From NCBI GenBank assembly GCA_008501655.1, contig QQUK01000285.1, positions 1 to 6,335 of the forward strand: 6,335 nucleotides of DNA, written 5' to 3'. A model generated the notes under the pieces. The model did no database searches, was not told the DNA's origin, and worked only from the letters and a program-made list of their open reading frames with translations. The DNA is from Calditrichota bacterium (GTDB lineage Bacteria; Zixibacteria; MSB-5A5; GN15; FEB-12). The translations under genes and the position numbers were made by a program. Positions 1-5,636 of this stretch are shown in pieces (position 1 is the stretch's first letter; each line of letters begins with the position of its first letter).

Positions 1-911
1 GAAGAACCGCCGGGAATAACACCTTTGAGTTTTTTACCATCAAGCATTCCGTTACCGTAGTCAGGACTGTAAATCATATCTTTTAAGTTAAATCCGAGTT
101 CGACTTCAAAATTCCCCGGTCTGTTAACATGACCGGAGAGAGAAAACAGCTTTGAACCTTTTGATTTTTCCGTTCCCATTGAAGCATACCATTCAGCACC
201 ACGTTCTATAATATGGGTAACAGCAGCAAGTGATTCAACATTATTGACGATTGTCGGACAGGCATATAATCCTTCGATAGCCGGGAAAGGCGGACGCATC
301 CGGGACTGGCCACGTTCACCTTCAAGTGAATTTAAAAGTGCCGTTTCTTCACCACAGATATATGCACCACCACCGGAATGAACGATTAAGTCGAGATCAT
401 ATCCGGTACCGTAAATATTTTTACCAAGATGACCTTTGGAATACGCTTCTTCCATGGCAGCTTCCATTCGGTCGATACAATGCTTAAATTCTCCGCGAAT
501 ATAGATGAACATCGTATGACATCCGATAGCATAGGCACTGATAGCCATTCCTTCAATGACAGCATGCGGGTCACGTTCCATAAGAACCCGGTCTTTACAT
601 GTACCCGGTTCGGATTCATCAGCATTGCAGCAAAGGTATTTCGGTTTTTTAGAATCTTTTGGTATAAATCCCCATTTCATTCCTGTCGGGAATCCGGCAC
701 CACCACGACCTCTCAGACCGGATGCTTTTACTGTTTCGATAAGTTCTTCCGGTTTTATTCCGGAGAGAACTTTTTTCCACACCGCATAGCCGTTGCGTGA
801 CTCGTATGTCTCGATCTTATACTGGTCCGGGTCTTCAACATATTTAAAAAGATGAAGATTCGGATCTTTTGCTACAATCTGAGCGTTTGTTATCACCGGT
901 GAGTAAAACAT
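1..911 (-). CDS. nuoF: NADH-quinone oxidoreductase subunit F (NuoF), 3' end cut off by the window
   Basis: This is the NADH- and FMN-binding subunit of complex I. It takes a hydride from NADH and passes electrons through FMN to iron-sulfur clusters at the cytoplasmic tip of the peripheral arm. Reading from ATG at 911 gives 303 residues without a stop up to the window edge, against about 420-430 for the full family. Visible motifs are GLRGRGGAGFPTGMKW at 65-80 (FMN/NADH glycine-rich loop), NADESEPGTCKDR at 96-108, and GGGAYICGEETALLNSLEG at 180-198 (FMN-site signature). The last visible residues are the family motif IPGGSS. The C-terminal Cys ligands of the 4Fe-4S cluster N3 lie outside the window. 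The start overlaps the nuoE stop in TGATG, so translation is probably coupled. An AAGGAA ribosome site lies at 924-929, 12 bases upstream, which is a little far. Identification is very secure; only the missing end is unknown. Confidence 0.97.
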   Translation of the reverse strand, partial: MFYSPVITNAQIVAKDPNLHLFKYVEDPDQYKIETYESRNGYAVWKKVLSGIKPEELIETVKASGLRGRGGAGFPTGMKWGFIPKDSKKPKYLCCNADESEPGTCKDRVLMERDPHAVIEGMAISAYAIGCHTMFIYIRGEFKHCIDRMEAAMEEAYSKGHLGKNIYGTGYDLDLIVHSGGGAYICGEETALLNSLEGERGQSRMRPPFPAIEGLYACPTIVNNVESLAAVTHIIERGAEWYASMGTEKSKGSKLFSLSGHVNRPGNFEVELGFNLKDMIYSPDYGNGMLDGKKLKGVIPGGS

Positions 912-1390
912 CAGTCTTTATTATTCCTTAAATCATCAATGAGCTTATCAACTTTTTCTTTATTCAGATTTTCATGGTAATCCATATTTACCTGAATCAT
1001 AGGGGCTGTAGAACATGAACCGAGACATTCGACCCCAACCATTGTAAACATCTTGTCATCGGTTGTTTCACCAAGCTTAATATCAAGTTTTTCTTCGAGA
1101 TATTTAATCATCGCATCCGACCCCATGAGGGCGCAGGAGATATTGTTACATACCTGAAGCAAATATTTTCCGCGCGGTTTTTTGGGAAACATTGTGTAAA
1201 ACGTTGCTGCTTCTGCAATCTCAACTTTGGGGATACCAATGATACTTGAAATCTCTTTATATATTTCATCATCAACATGCCCGACCTGCCGGTAAGCAAT
1301 AGTCAATGCTGGCAGAATCGCAGATTTTATGTGCGGGTAGCGGGCTGCTCTTTTTTTAATTTCCTGTACTGATTCTTCTGTCAGAATCAT
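911..1390 (-). CDS. nuoE: NADH-quinone oxidoreductase subunit E (NuoE), 2Fe-2S thioredoxin-like subunit
   Basis: NuoE partners NuoF in the NADH-oxidising module of complex I and carries the off-path 2Fe-2S cluster N1a. The 159-residue product has the usual length. It begins with a helical domain (about 5-60) that includes the family stretch EIAEAATFYTMF at 57-68. The thioredoxin-like 2Fe-2S domain follows. The four cluster ligands are all present: C81 and C86 (VCNNISC, C-x4-C) and C122 and C126 (ECLGSC, C-x3-C). The start codon overlaps the nuoD stop as ATGA (1387-1390), and AGGAG at 1401-1405 is its ribosome site, 10 bases away. The stop shares one base with the nuoF start. The protein is soluble and cytoplasmic with no signal peptide. 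NAD-reducing hydrogenases and formate dehydrogenases also have NuoE-like subunits, but the position between nuoD and nuoF assigns this one to complex I. Confidence 0.97.
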   Translation of the reverse strand: MILTEESVQEIKKRAARYPHIKSAILPALTIAYRQVGHVDDEIYKEISSIIGIPKVEIAEAATFYTMFPKKPRGKYLLQVCNNISCALMGSDAMIKYLEEKLDIKLGETTDDKMFTMVGVECLGSCSTAPMIQVNMDYHENLNKEKVDKLIDDLRNNKD

Positions 1391-2562
1391 CTGTCAACTT
1401 CTCCTAATACAATATCAATCGAACCGATAGCGGTAATAACATCCGAAAACATCCGTCCTTCGACAAGTTTCGGTAGTGACCCGAGGTTTATCATTGAAGG
1501 TGGGCGTACACGTACACGGTTTGGTTTGTTTGTACCGTCTGAGTTAATATAAAATCCGATTTCACCTTTTGGTGATTCGAGTGCCTGATAGACGGCACCT
1601 TTGGGGGATTTAAACCCTTCGGTAATAATCTTGAAATGGAAAATCATCGATTCCATCTTATAGAGAACATCTTCTTTTGGTGGAAGTACCACTCCAGGGA
1701 CATGGGCAAGGTAGGGACCTTCCGGCATACCATCAAGTGCCTGTTTCATAATCCGCAATGACTGACGAATCTCTTCAACACGAAGTACATATCTGTCATA
1801 CGCATCACCCTTTTTACCAACGCAAACTTCAAAATCAAAGTTTTCATATCCGGTATACGGATTGGCTTTTCTTAAATCATGCTTAATCCCGGAACCTCGA
1901 AGCATGGGACCGGTCAAAGACCAATTAATAGCATCTTCGGCTGAAATCACAGCAACATCTTTTGTTCTATTGATGAAAATCTCATTATTAGTAAGCAAAG
2001 TCTCATAATCTTCAAGACCATTCTCAACCTGTTTGATTATATTCCGAACGCGTTTATCAAAATCAACCGGGAGATCATGAGCAAGTCCACCGATTCGGAT
2101 ATATGAGGTCATCATCCGCTGACCACCGCATGCTTCATAGACATCAATAATTGATTCACGGTCGCGGAATGTATAAAGCAGCATTGACATCGCACCAATA
2201 TCCAGCGCATGAGTACCAAGCCAAACAAGATGGGAATTGACTCGGGTTAATTCGGCAAGACAGACGCGAGCCCATTTTACTTTTTCGGGTACTTCAATAT
2301 CCATGAGTTTTTCAACAGCAAGAGAGTATCCAAGATTGTTTGACATCGGAGCCAGATAATCCATACGGTCTGTACAGGGGAGAGCTTTATAATACAGTTT
2401 GCTTTCCATTGTTTTTTCAATTCCGGTATGAAGATATCCGAGAACCGGTTCAGCTTTGACAACCGTCTCACCATCAAGCTCAAGTATCACCCGCAGAACA
2501 CCATGTGTCGACGGATGCTGAGGTCCCATATTCAGGGTGATTGTCTTTGACTCAGTGCTCAT
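1387..2562 (-). CDS. nuoD: NADH-quinone oxidoreductase subunit D (NuoD), 49-kDa quinone-site subunit
   Basis: NuoD forms the quinone-binding cavity of complex I together with NuoB, at the junction of the peripheral and membrane arms. The 391-residue product matches a stand-alone NuoD. Visible features are NMGPQHPSTHG at 11-21, GYLHTGIEK at 42-50, and DRMDYLAPM at 65-73. Further on are LVWLGTHALDIGAMS, the arginine-rich region RTKDVAVISAEDAINWSLTG, and the C-terminal signature SPKGEIGFY ... GSIDIVLGEVDR. H20 and Y69 correspond to the His and Tyr that contact the quinone headgroup in Thermus Nqo4 (H38 and Y87); the 49-residue separation is the same. The nickel-binding CxxC pairs of NiFe hydrogenase large subunits are absent, so this is not a group 4 hydrogenase. 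The start overlaps the nuoC stop by four bases (ATGA). Confidence 0.98.
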   Translation of the reverse strand: MSTESKTITLNMGPQHPSTHGVLRVILELDGETVVKAEPVLGYLHTGIEKTMESKLYYKALPCTDRMDYLAPMSNNLGYSLAVEKLMDIEVPEKVKWARVCLAELTRVNSHLVWLGTHALDIGAMSMLLYTFRDRESIIDVYEACGGQRMMTSYIRIGGLAHDLPVDFDKRVRNIIKQVENGLEDYETLLTNNEIFINRTKDVAVISAEDAINWSLTGPMLRGSGIKHDLRKANPYTGYENFDFEVCVGKKGDAYDRYVLRVEEIRQSLRIMKQALDGMPEGPYLAHVPGVVLPPKEDVLYKMESMIFHFKIITEGFKSPKGAVYQALESPKGEIGFYINSDGTNKPNRVRVRPPSMINLGSLPKLVEGRMFSDVITAIGSIDIVLGEVDR

Positions 2563-3074
2563 TTAATCACCTCTGGCGGATCGTTTTGATTCCAGGTAAA
2601 TTTCGGCTGTTCCCATGTTAATGGGAAGTCTTTTCGCAAGGGATGTCCATCGAGTTCATCAGCAGTAAGAATTTTTGTCAGGTTCGGATGACCGACAAAT
2701 TCGATTCCCATCAAGTCCCAGACTTCGCGCTCCATCCAGTTAGCACCAGCCCAAAGGTCGGTGACTGTTTTGACTTTAGGGTCATCGCCGGAAAGACGAA
2801 CTTTAATGAAAAATCGAAACTGGTTTGGAATTGAGTATAAATTATAGACAACTTCAAAACGCCCGTCTTTTTCTTCATCAGTATGCAACCAGTCGACCGA
2901 TGTAATATCGGCAAGCAGTTTCACCTGAAGTTCATGACTATCTAAAAGAGCTTCACAAACAGCATACAGGTCTTCAGCTTTCACAAAAAACGAAAGATCG
3001 CCGCGGAAGGTCTCTTCTTTGACAAGAGAGTCTTTGAAGTTTGTATTAAAAAATTCTCTGAGTTTCGATTCCAT
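2559..3074 (-). CDS. nuoC: NADH-quinone oxidoreductase subunit C (NuoC), 30-kDa subunit
   Basis: NuoC is a structural subunit of the connecting module. It packs against NuoD and helps hold the iron-sulfur chain above the membrane. The 171-residue product has the length of a stand-alone NuoC; in E. coli the protein is fused to NuoD. The family signature runs from about 113 to 151: W113, E115-R116-E117, D120, G123, the GHP at 128-130 and GHPLRKDFPL at 143-152. The start is ATG at 3074. The frame upstream closes at a TAA only four codons earlier, so no longer start is possible. Unlike its neighbours it has no clear Shine-Dalgarno sequence, and it follows nuoB after a 65-base gap, the largest inside this operon. 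Its stop overlaps the nuoD start. The C-terminal tail after 152 is Pro-, Trp- and Asn-rich and poorly conserved in the family. Confidence 0.96.
   Translation of the reverse strand: MESKLREFFNTNFKDSLVKEETFRGDLSFFVKAEDLYAVCEALLDSHELQVKLLADITSVDWLHTDEEKDGRFEVVYNLYSIPNQFRFFIKVRLSGDDPKVKTVTDLWAGANWMEREVWDLMGIEFVGHPNLTKILTADELDGHPLRKDFPLTWEQPKFTWNQNDPPEVIK
2566..2573 (-). promoter_or_regulatory. Strong ribosome binding site for nuoD
   Basis: GAGGTGAT is an eight-base match to the complement of the 16S rRNA tail, placed inside the last codons of nuoC and just before ATG at 2562. It suggests that nuoD can load ribosomes itself as well as through the overlapping nuoC stop. Confidence 0.7.
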
Positions 3075-3139
3075 AGTTTGCGCTTATTTTCACAATCAAA
3101 ATTGTCGTATTACTTCCCTATATCAGGCAGAATTACCGT
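3075..3139. other. Gap between nuoB and nuoC
   Basis: This 65-base stretch is the only non-overlapping junction inside the nuo operon. It holds a small inverted repeat ACAAT-CAAA-ATTGT (3092-3105) that ends about 18 bases before the nuoC ATG. It has no recognisable ribosome site at normal spacing and no convincing promoter. The hairpin is short and AT-rich, so its meaning is uncertain. Confidence 0.5.
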
Positions 3140-3643
3140 TTAGACAGTTTTTCTACCCCATTCAGTACGTTCATCTTTTAAAGATTCTTTTTCAAGCTTT
3201 TCCTGTAACTTCAGGATTCCATCCATCAGCTGTTCCGGTCTTGGAGGACATCCCGGTACAAAAATATCAACGGGAATAATTCTATCTACGCCCTGTAAAA
3301 TCGCATAGTTATTAAAAACACCGCCACATGACGCACAGGCACCCATGGAGATAACCCATTTCGGATTCGGCATCTGCTCATATAAAGTTTTTACTACCGG
3401 AGCCATTTTCATCGAAACACGGCCGGCAACAATCATCAGGTCAGCCTGTCTTGGTGATGGACGCATTACTTCCATGCCATATCGAGCAAGATCAAAGTGA
3501 GGTGAAAATGTTGAAATCATTTCAATTGCACAACAGGCAAGTCCAAACCCCAACGGCCACATGGAACGTTTGCGGGCCCAGTTTACCATCTTATCAAGCG
3601 ATGTCAGGATAATCGAATCAGGAATCTTTTCTTCTATTCCCAT
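3140..3643 (-). CDS. nuoB: NADH-quinone oxidoreductase subunit B (NuoB), cluster N2 subunit
   Basis: NuoB (PSST homologue) carries the 4Fe-4S cluster N2, the last electron carrier before quinone. I chose ATG at 3643, which gives 167 residues, because AGGAG at 3651-3655 sits seven bases upstream and the product then starts like the family. A GTG at 3706 would add 21 residues lying entirely inside nuoA. The cluster ligands are the tandem C37-C38 in GLACCAIEM, C103 in MGACASCGG and C132 in VPGCPPRPEQL. An additional Cys, C106, lies three residues after C103, where Ser or another small residue is frequent. RYGMEVMRPSPRQADL at 54-69 and the GRVS turn at 74-77 are typical of the family. The start overlaps the end of nuoA by ten bases. 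The last roughly 20 residues are charged and variable. Confidence 0.97.
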   Translation of the reverse strand: MGIEEKIPDSIILTSLDKMVNWARKRSMWPLGFGLACCAIEMISTFSPHFDLARYGMEVMRPSPRQADLMIVAGRVSMKMAPVVKTLYEQMPNPKWVISMGACASCGGVFNNYAILQGVDRIIPVDIFVPGCPPRPEQLMDGILKLQEKLEKESLKDERTEWGRKTV

Positions 3644-3990
3644 TTCAGGGCTCCTCTTCCTAAGATATAGAAGTATCCGACCAATAAGATGATAACAAAT
3701 ACACACATCTCAATAAATCCGAACATTCCAAGGTTTCTGGAGATAACCGCCCAGGGATATAAAAAGATTACTTCGATATCAAATAAGACAAATAAAATGG
3801 CTACTAAGTAGAATTTGACCTGAATTGATTCTTTTGATGTGCCGATTGGGTCAACACCACATTCATAAGGAGCTTGTTTTTTGCCAAGTTTAGTTTTTCT
3901 GCCGACTTTAGCCGACAAAAAGATGAAAACGGCAGATAAAATAGCGCCTAAAAGTATTAAAAACAGGATCGGATAAAAAATTTCAAACAT
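3634..3990 (-). CDS. nuoA: NADH-quinone oxidoreductase subunit A (NuoA), membrane subunit
   Basis: NuoA is a small three-helix membrane subunit near the entrance of the quinone chamber, at the heel of complex I. The 118-residue product shows TM1 at about 5-25, a cytoplasmic loop with the hallmark PYECGVDP at 41-48, TM2 with FYLVAILFVLFDIEVIFLYP at 60-79, and TM3 at about 88-112. E43, C44, D71 and E73 are the conserved residues of the loop and TM2. ATG at 3990 is chosen because AGAGGA (3998-4003) lies seven bases upstream. An in-frame TTG at 4015-4017 would add nine residues but overlaps the predicted -10 box, so it is very unlikely to be transcribed. nuoA is the first gene of the operon, and its stop lies inside the start of nuoB, which suggests coupled translation. 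Confidence 0.96.
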   Translation of the reverse strand: MFEIFYPILFLILLGAILSAVFIFLSAKVGRKTKLGKKQAPYECGVDPIGTSKESIQVKFYLVAILFVLFDIEVIFLYPWAVISRNLGMFGFIEMCVFVIILLVGYFYILGRGALKWE

Positions 3991-3991
3991 G

Positions 3992-4015
3992 TAATAATCC
4001 TCTATAATAATCCTC
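3992..4015 (-). repeat. 11-base direct repeat containing the nuoA ribosome site
   Basis: GAGGATTATTA occurs twice without mismatch on the minus strand, at 4005-4015 and 3992-4002, with a period of 13 bases. The copy nearer the gene supplies the ribosome site of nuoA. The other copy overlaps the expected transcription start just after the -10 box. It may be a small slippage duplication. Confidence 0.85.
3998..4003 (-). promoter_or_regulatory. Ribosome binding site that decides the nuoA start
   Basis: AGAGGA is separated from ATG at 3990 by seven bases, an ideal spacing. It supports the 118-residue form over the TTG at 4017. The same GAGGA core occurs again 13 bases upstream as part of a direct repeat. 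Confidence 0.8.
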
Positions 4016-4016
4016 A

Positions 4017-4045
4017 ACTTTACTGTATCTCCGACAGATTGTCAA
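4017..4045 (-). promoter_or_regulatory. Predicted sigma-70-type promoter of the nuo operon
   Basis: On the minus strand a perfect -35 hexamer TTGACA (4040-4045) is followed, after exactly 17 bases, by TAAAGT (4017-4022), which matches the -10 consensus at four of six positions including the first, second and last. The bases upstream of -35 are AT-rich, as in an UP element. Transcription would begin near 4010, leaving a leader of only about 20 bases before the nuoA ATG. The position, strand and spacing fit the first gene of an operon. This assumes a housekeeping sigma factor of the usual specificity; it would not hold if the host uses a Bacteroidetes-type -33/-7 promoter. Confidence 0.65.
4033..4043. 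repeat. Small inverted repeat overlapping the nuo -35 box
   Basis: GACA-GAT-TGTC is a perfect 4+4 inverted repeat that overlaps the -35 hexamer and the start of the spacer. Such a placement would suit a repressor half-site pair, but the arms are short enough to occur by chance. Confidence 0.3.
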
Positions 4046-4118
4046 GGAATTATTACTGAAATCATATTGTTATTTTAACTTTGAGAGGATTTATCCGGGT
4101 TTTGTAAGTTATTGTAAA

Positions 4119-4137
4119 TATTTTAGATAGTAAAATA
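4119..4137. repeat. AT-only inverted repeat upstream of the nuo promoter
   Basis: TATTTTA and TAAAATA form a perfect 7+7 inverted repeat around a five-base centre (GATAG on the plus strand). It starts about 74 bases upstream of the -35 hexamer and 45 bases past the end of the preceding gene. The stem has no GC pairs and is too weak for a classical terminator. It could be a protein binding site or chance in AT-rich DNA. Confidence 0.45.
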
Positions 4138-4182
4138 ATAGACAAAACAGTATGTGAAAAATATAATTTTCTCATAGTTTTA

Positions 4183-4590
4183 TCATTCACTGATTATTTT
4201 AGTCAAATTCGGGTAAAAATCACCATTTGAAATGAAATCTTTGAGTAGTTCTTCATTAAAACGACCATATGCCGTTGAGATACCGCATGCAACTAACTTT
4301 TTATTGGCAAAATCAAATCGAAACCATCCACCACCATTGATTTTGGCTTTGGTTGGAAGTACCACGAACTGATCCGGTCTTTTTTCCCAATTTCCGGGAA
4401 TGTTCTCGTTTTCGGCTAAATATGCCATTAAAAAGGCATGATAGGGATATTCCCTCAAAGGTCCCAACACCAGAAAAGTAGTCTCTTCTGTCGTAACGAG
4501 GATAAATTTGCAATCAAGATTGATAGAAGCTTCAAGAGATTCCTGATATATCTGAGACTCTGTGAGTAAGTCAATGATGCGATGGTTCAT
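4183..4590 (-). CDS. Putative Janus/Ocnus-family protein (PHPT1-like phosphohistidine phosphatase fold)
   Basis: This 135-residue soluble protein has no signal peptide or membrane segment. I compared it from memory with human PHPT1, the 14-kDa protein phosphohistidine phosphatase. The core beta strand KFILV (28-32) matches KYVLI. PYHAFLM (49-55), with H51, matches EYHADI, which holds the catalytic His53. GGG at 86-88 matches the GGG loop, and S105-T-A-Y-G109 matches SMAYG. The distance from the last Gly of GGG to that Ser is 17 residues in both, with a shared KK and G in between. K28 aligns with the phosphate-binding Lys21. The loop between H51 and GGG is about 13 residues longer here, and the Arg after GGG is Trp89. 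If active, it would remove phosphate from phosphohistidine or phospholysine. Activity is inference; the fold assignment is moderately strong. It starts two bases after the PHP gene stop, without a clear ribosome site, so it probably depends on translation of that gene. It lies 192 bases before nuoA. Confidence 0.68.
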   Translation of the reverse strand: MNHRIIDLLTESQIYQESLEASINLDCKFILVTTEETTFLVLGPLREYPYHAFLMAYLAENENIPGNWEKRPDQFVVLPTKAKINGGGWFRFDFANKKLVACGISTAYGRFNEELLKDFISNGDFYPNLTKIISE

Positions 4591-4592
4591 AA

Positions 4593-5636
4593 TTATAAGA
4601 TTTTGATATGGTTGGAAAATATCCAGCCACGATTACCTTTCCATGCCTCCACCCGATAAATTCCAGACTGGAGTTGTGAATATTCAAAATTTGCCGTTTC
4701 TGATTCAAGAATATAATCGCCGTTATGAACAAGTTTAAGGGTTGCCTTTGAAGGGAGCTTGGCAACAAGTCTGCTTTCTTTAGCAGTTGAAAGTTGTCCT
4801 CCGGAAATAACTTTTTCCATGCTGTTTTCTGCATAAAACTCAAACTTATCAGCATTCCCCCACCTTATATTTGAGATATAGCACCGGCAATCACGGATTG
4901 CTGAGTACAGTTGTTTTTTGGCTATCTCCAAATCTGATGACATTTTATCCGGTAAAAGGACATGAGTGCGTAAGCATCTAAAGTGAACTTTATACGGAAA
5001 TATCTTAATTGTTATAGGACCAATTTTTACCGGAAACTCATGGGCATCAACTCCGGCAATTCCGACAATTTTTTTGGTCATATTTAACTCATCCCACTTT
5101 TTTAATATCCTGTCAGTCGGACCGACCATAGATTTTCGGGGAGAGAGCGACATTTGAAGCTTGTTCATATGAGTTAATTTTTCCATCCACTCCGACATCT
5201 GGTTCCAAAGCTCTATCCCCTGATACCCTTCAGCCGTCCAGTCATGCCAGGGATACGGCGGATAATCTTTGAGGCTGTTGCGGATTTCATCCGGGTGGGC
5301 TAAAATTCCCAGGGCATTGTCATCAGCACCGGCTTTTACATACTCTTTTGCTGTCATTTCATTTGGATAGACTTTTGGGGATTCAAAAAGCAGGTAATGA
5401 TGCGTGTCAGCTTCATCGTTATGTTCATAACCGATTACAACCAGCATTTTATCGTAGATACCTTCGTGACCGTTTTCTCTATTTGAAAGAGTCATATGGT
5501 CAGCAAACATCATAAAGTCAAGACCGGCTGATTTACCGATAGCAATGACCTCTTCGATAGGTTTAGTACCATCAGATTCGGTCGTATGAATGTGTACGGC
5601 ACCAGAGTAATTATAATAACCTGCTATCTTTTTCAA
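4593..5636 (-). CDS. PHP-domain metallohydrolase, CehA/McbA-like, with C-terminal beta-sandwich tail
   Basis: The 347-residue protein has a PHP-fold trinuclear metal site, used in this superfamily for phosphoester, and in CehA/McbA for ester or amide, hydrolysis. Candidate ligands follow the PHP order: H15 and H17 (VHIHTTESDG) with D22, H47 (FADH), E71 (GYEHN), H79 or H80 (DTHHYLL), H114 (LAHPDE), then D197 and H199 (GVDAHE). The catalytic core runs to about residue 240. The tail (about 250-347) includes SGIYRVEAW and WIFSNHIKI, which resemble the C-terminal Ig-like region of CehA/McbA proteins, where the last motif is usually W-I-x-S-N-P-I. There is no signal peptide. The start is TTG at 5636, sharing TTGA with the transporter stop; AAAAGG at 5644-5649 is seven bases upstream. 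The first in-frame Met after it is residue 42, beyond two metal-ligand motifs, so the TTG is required. The substrate is unknown; the adjoining transporter may handle a related compound. Confidence 0.83.
   Translation of the reverse strand: MKKIAGYYNYSGAVHIHTTESDGTKPIEEVIAIGKSAGLDFMMFADHMTLSNRENGHEGIYDKMLVVIGYEHNDEADTHHYLLFESPKVYPNEMTAKEYVKAGADDNALGILAHPDEIRNSLKDYPPYPWHDWTAEGYQGIELWNQMSEWMEKLTHMNKLQMSLSPRKSMVGPTDRILKKWDELNMTKKIVGIAGVDAHEFPVKIGPITIKIFPYKVHFRCLRTHVLLPDKMSSDLEIAKKQLYSAIRDCRCYISNIRWGNADKFEFYAENSMEKVISGGQLSTAKESRLVAKLPSKATLKLVHNGDYILESETANFEYSQLQSGIYRVEAWKGNRGWIFSNHIKIL

Larger units (their letters stand above)
3991..4182. other. Intergenic region between the upstream unit and nuoA
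   Basis: This 192-base AT-rich gap is the only long non-coding stretch in the window. Reading toward nuoA, it holds a 7-base AT inverted repeat (4119-4137), two TTGTAA copies spaced ten bases apart on the plus strand (4102-4117), a short palindrome GGATTTATCC (4087-4096), the nuo promoter (4017-4045), and a duplicated ribosome-site motif (3992-4015). There is no GC-rich hairpin followed by a U-run, so I cannot place an intrinsic terminator for the upstream genes. Some read-through into nuo is therefore possible. Confidence 0.8.

Noticed and set aside
429..800. Plus-strand open frame of 123 codons inside nuoF
   Set aside because: It lies wholly antisense to a strongly conserved NuoF region, has a low-complexity Phe/Ser/Arg-rich product and no recognisable domain; a shadow frame.
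1387..2562. NuoD as the large subunit of a group 4 NiFe hydrogenase
   Set aside because: The two CxxC nickel-ligand pairs are missing and the quinone-site His and Tyr plus the LGEVDR end match complex I.
3019..3279. Plus-strand open frame of 86 codons across the nuoB-nuoC junction
   Set aside because: Antisense to the ends of two conserved genes, no family resemblance and no clear ribosome site or promoter.
3644..3706. Extended nuoB start at GTG 3706
   Set aside because: It would add 21 residues within the nuoA coding region that do not resemble NuoB; ATG at 3643 has AGGAG seven bases upstream.
3991..4017. Extended nuoA start at TTG (4015-4017)
   Set aside because: It overlaps the predicted -10 box, while ATG at 3990 has an ideal ribosome site and gives the usual NuoA N-terminus.
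4087..4096. Palindrome GGATTTATCC as a terminator or operator
   Set aside because: Four-base arms with a two-base centre cannot form a stable hairpin, and no regulator site is recognisable.
4610..4628. Inverted repeat GGTTGGA/TCCAGCC near the end of the PHP gene as a terminator
   Set aside because: One mismatch, short stem, no U-run after it on the minus strand, and it lies within coding sequence two dozen bases before the next start.
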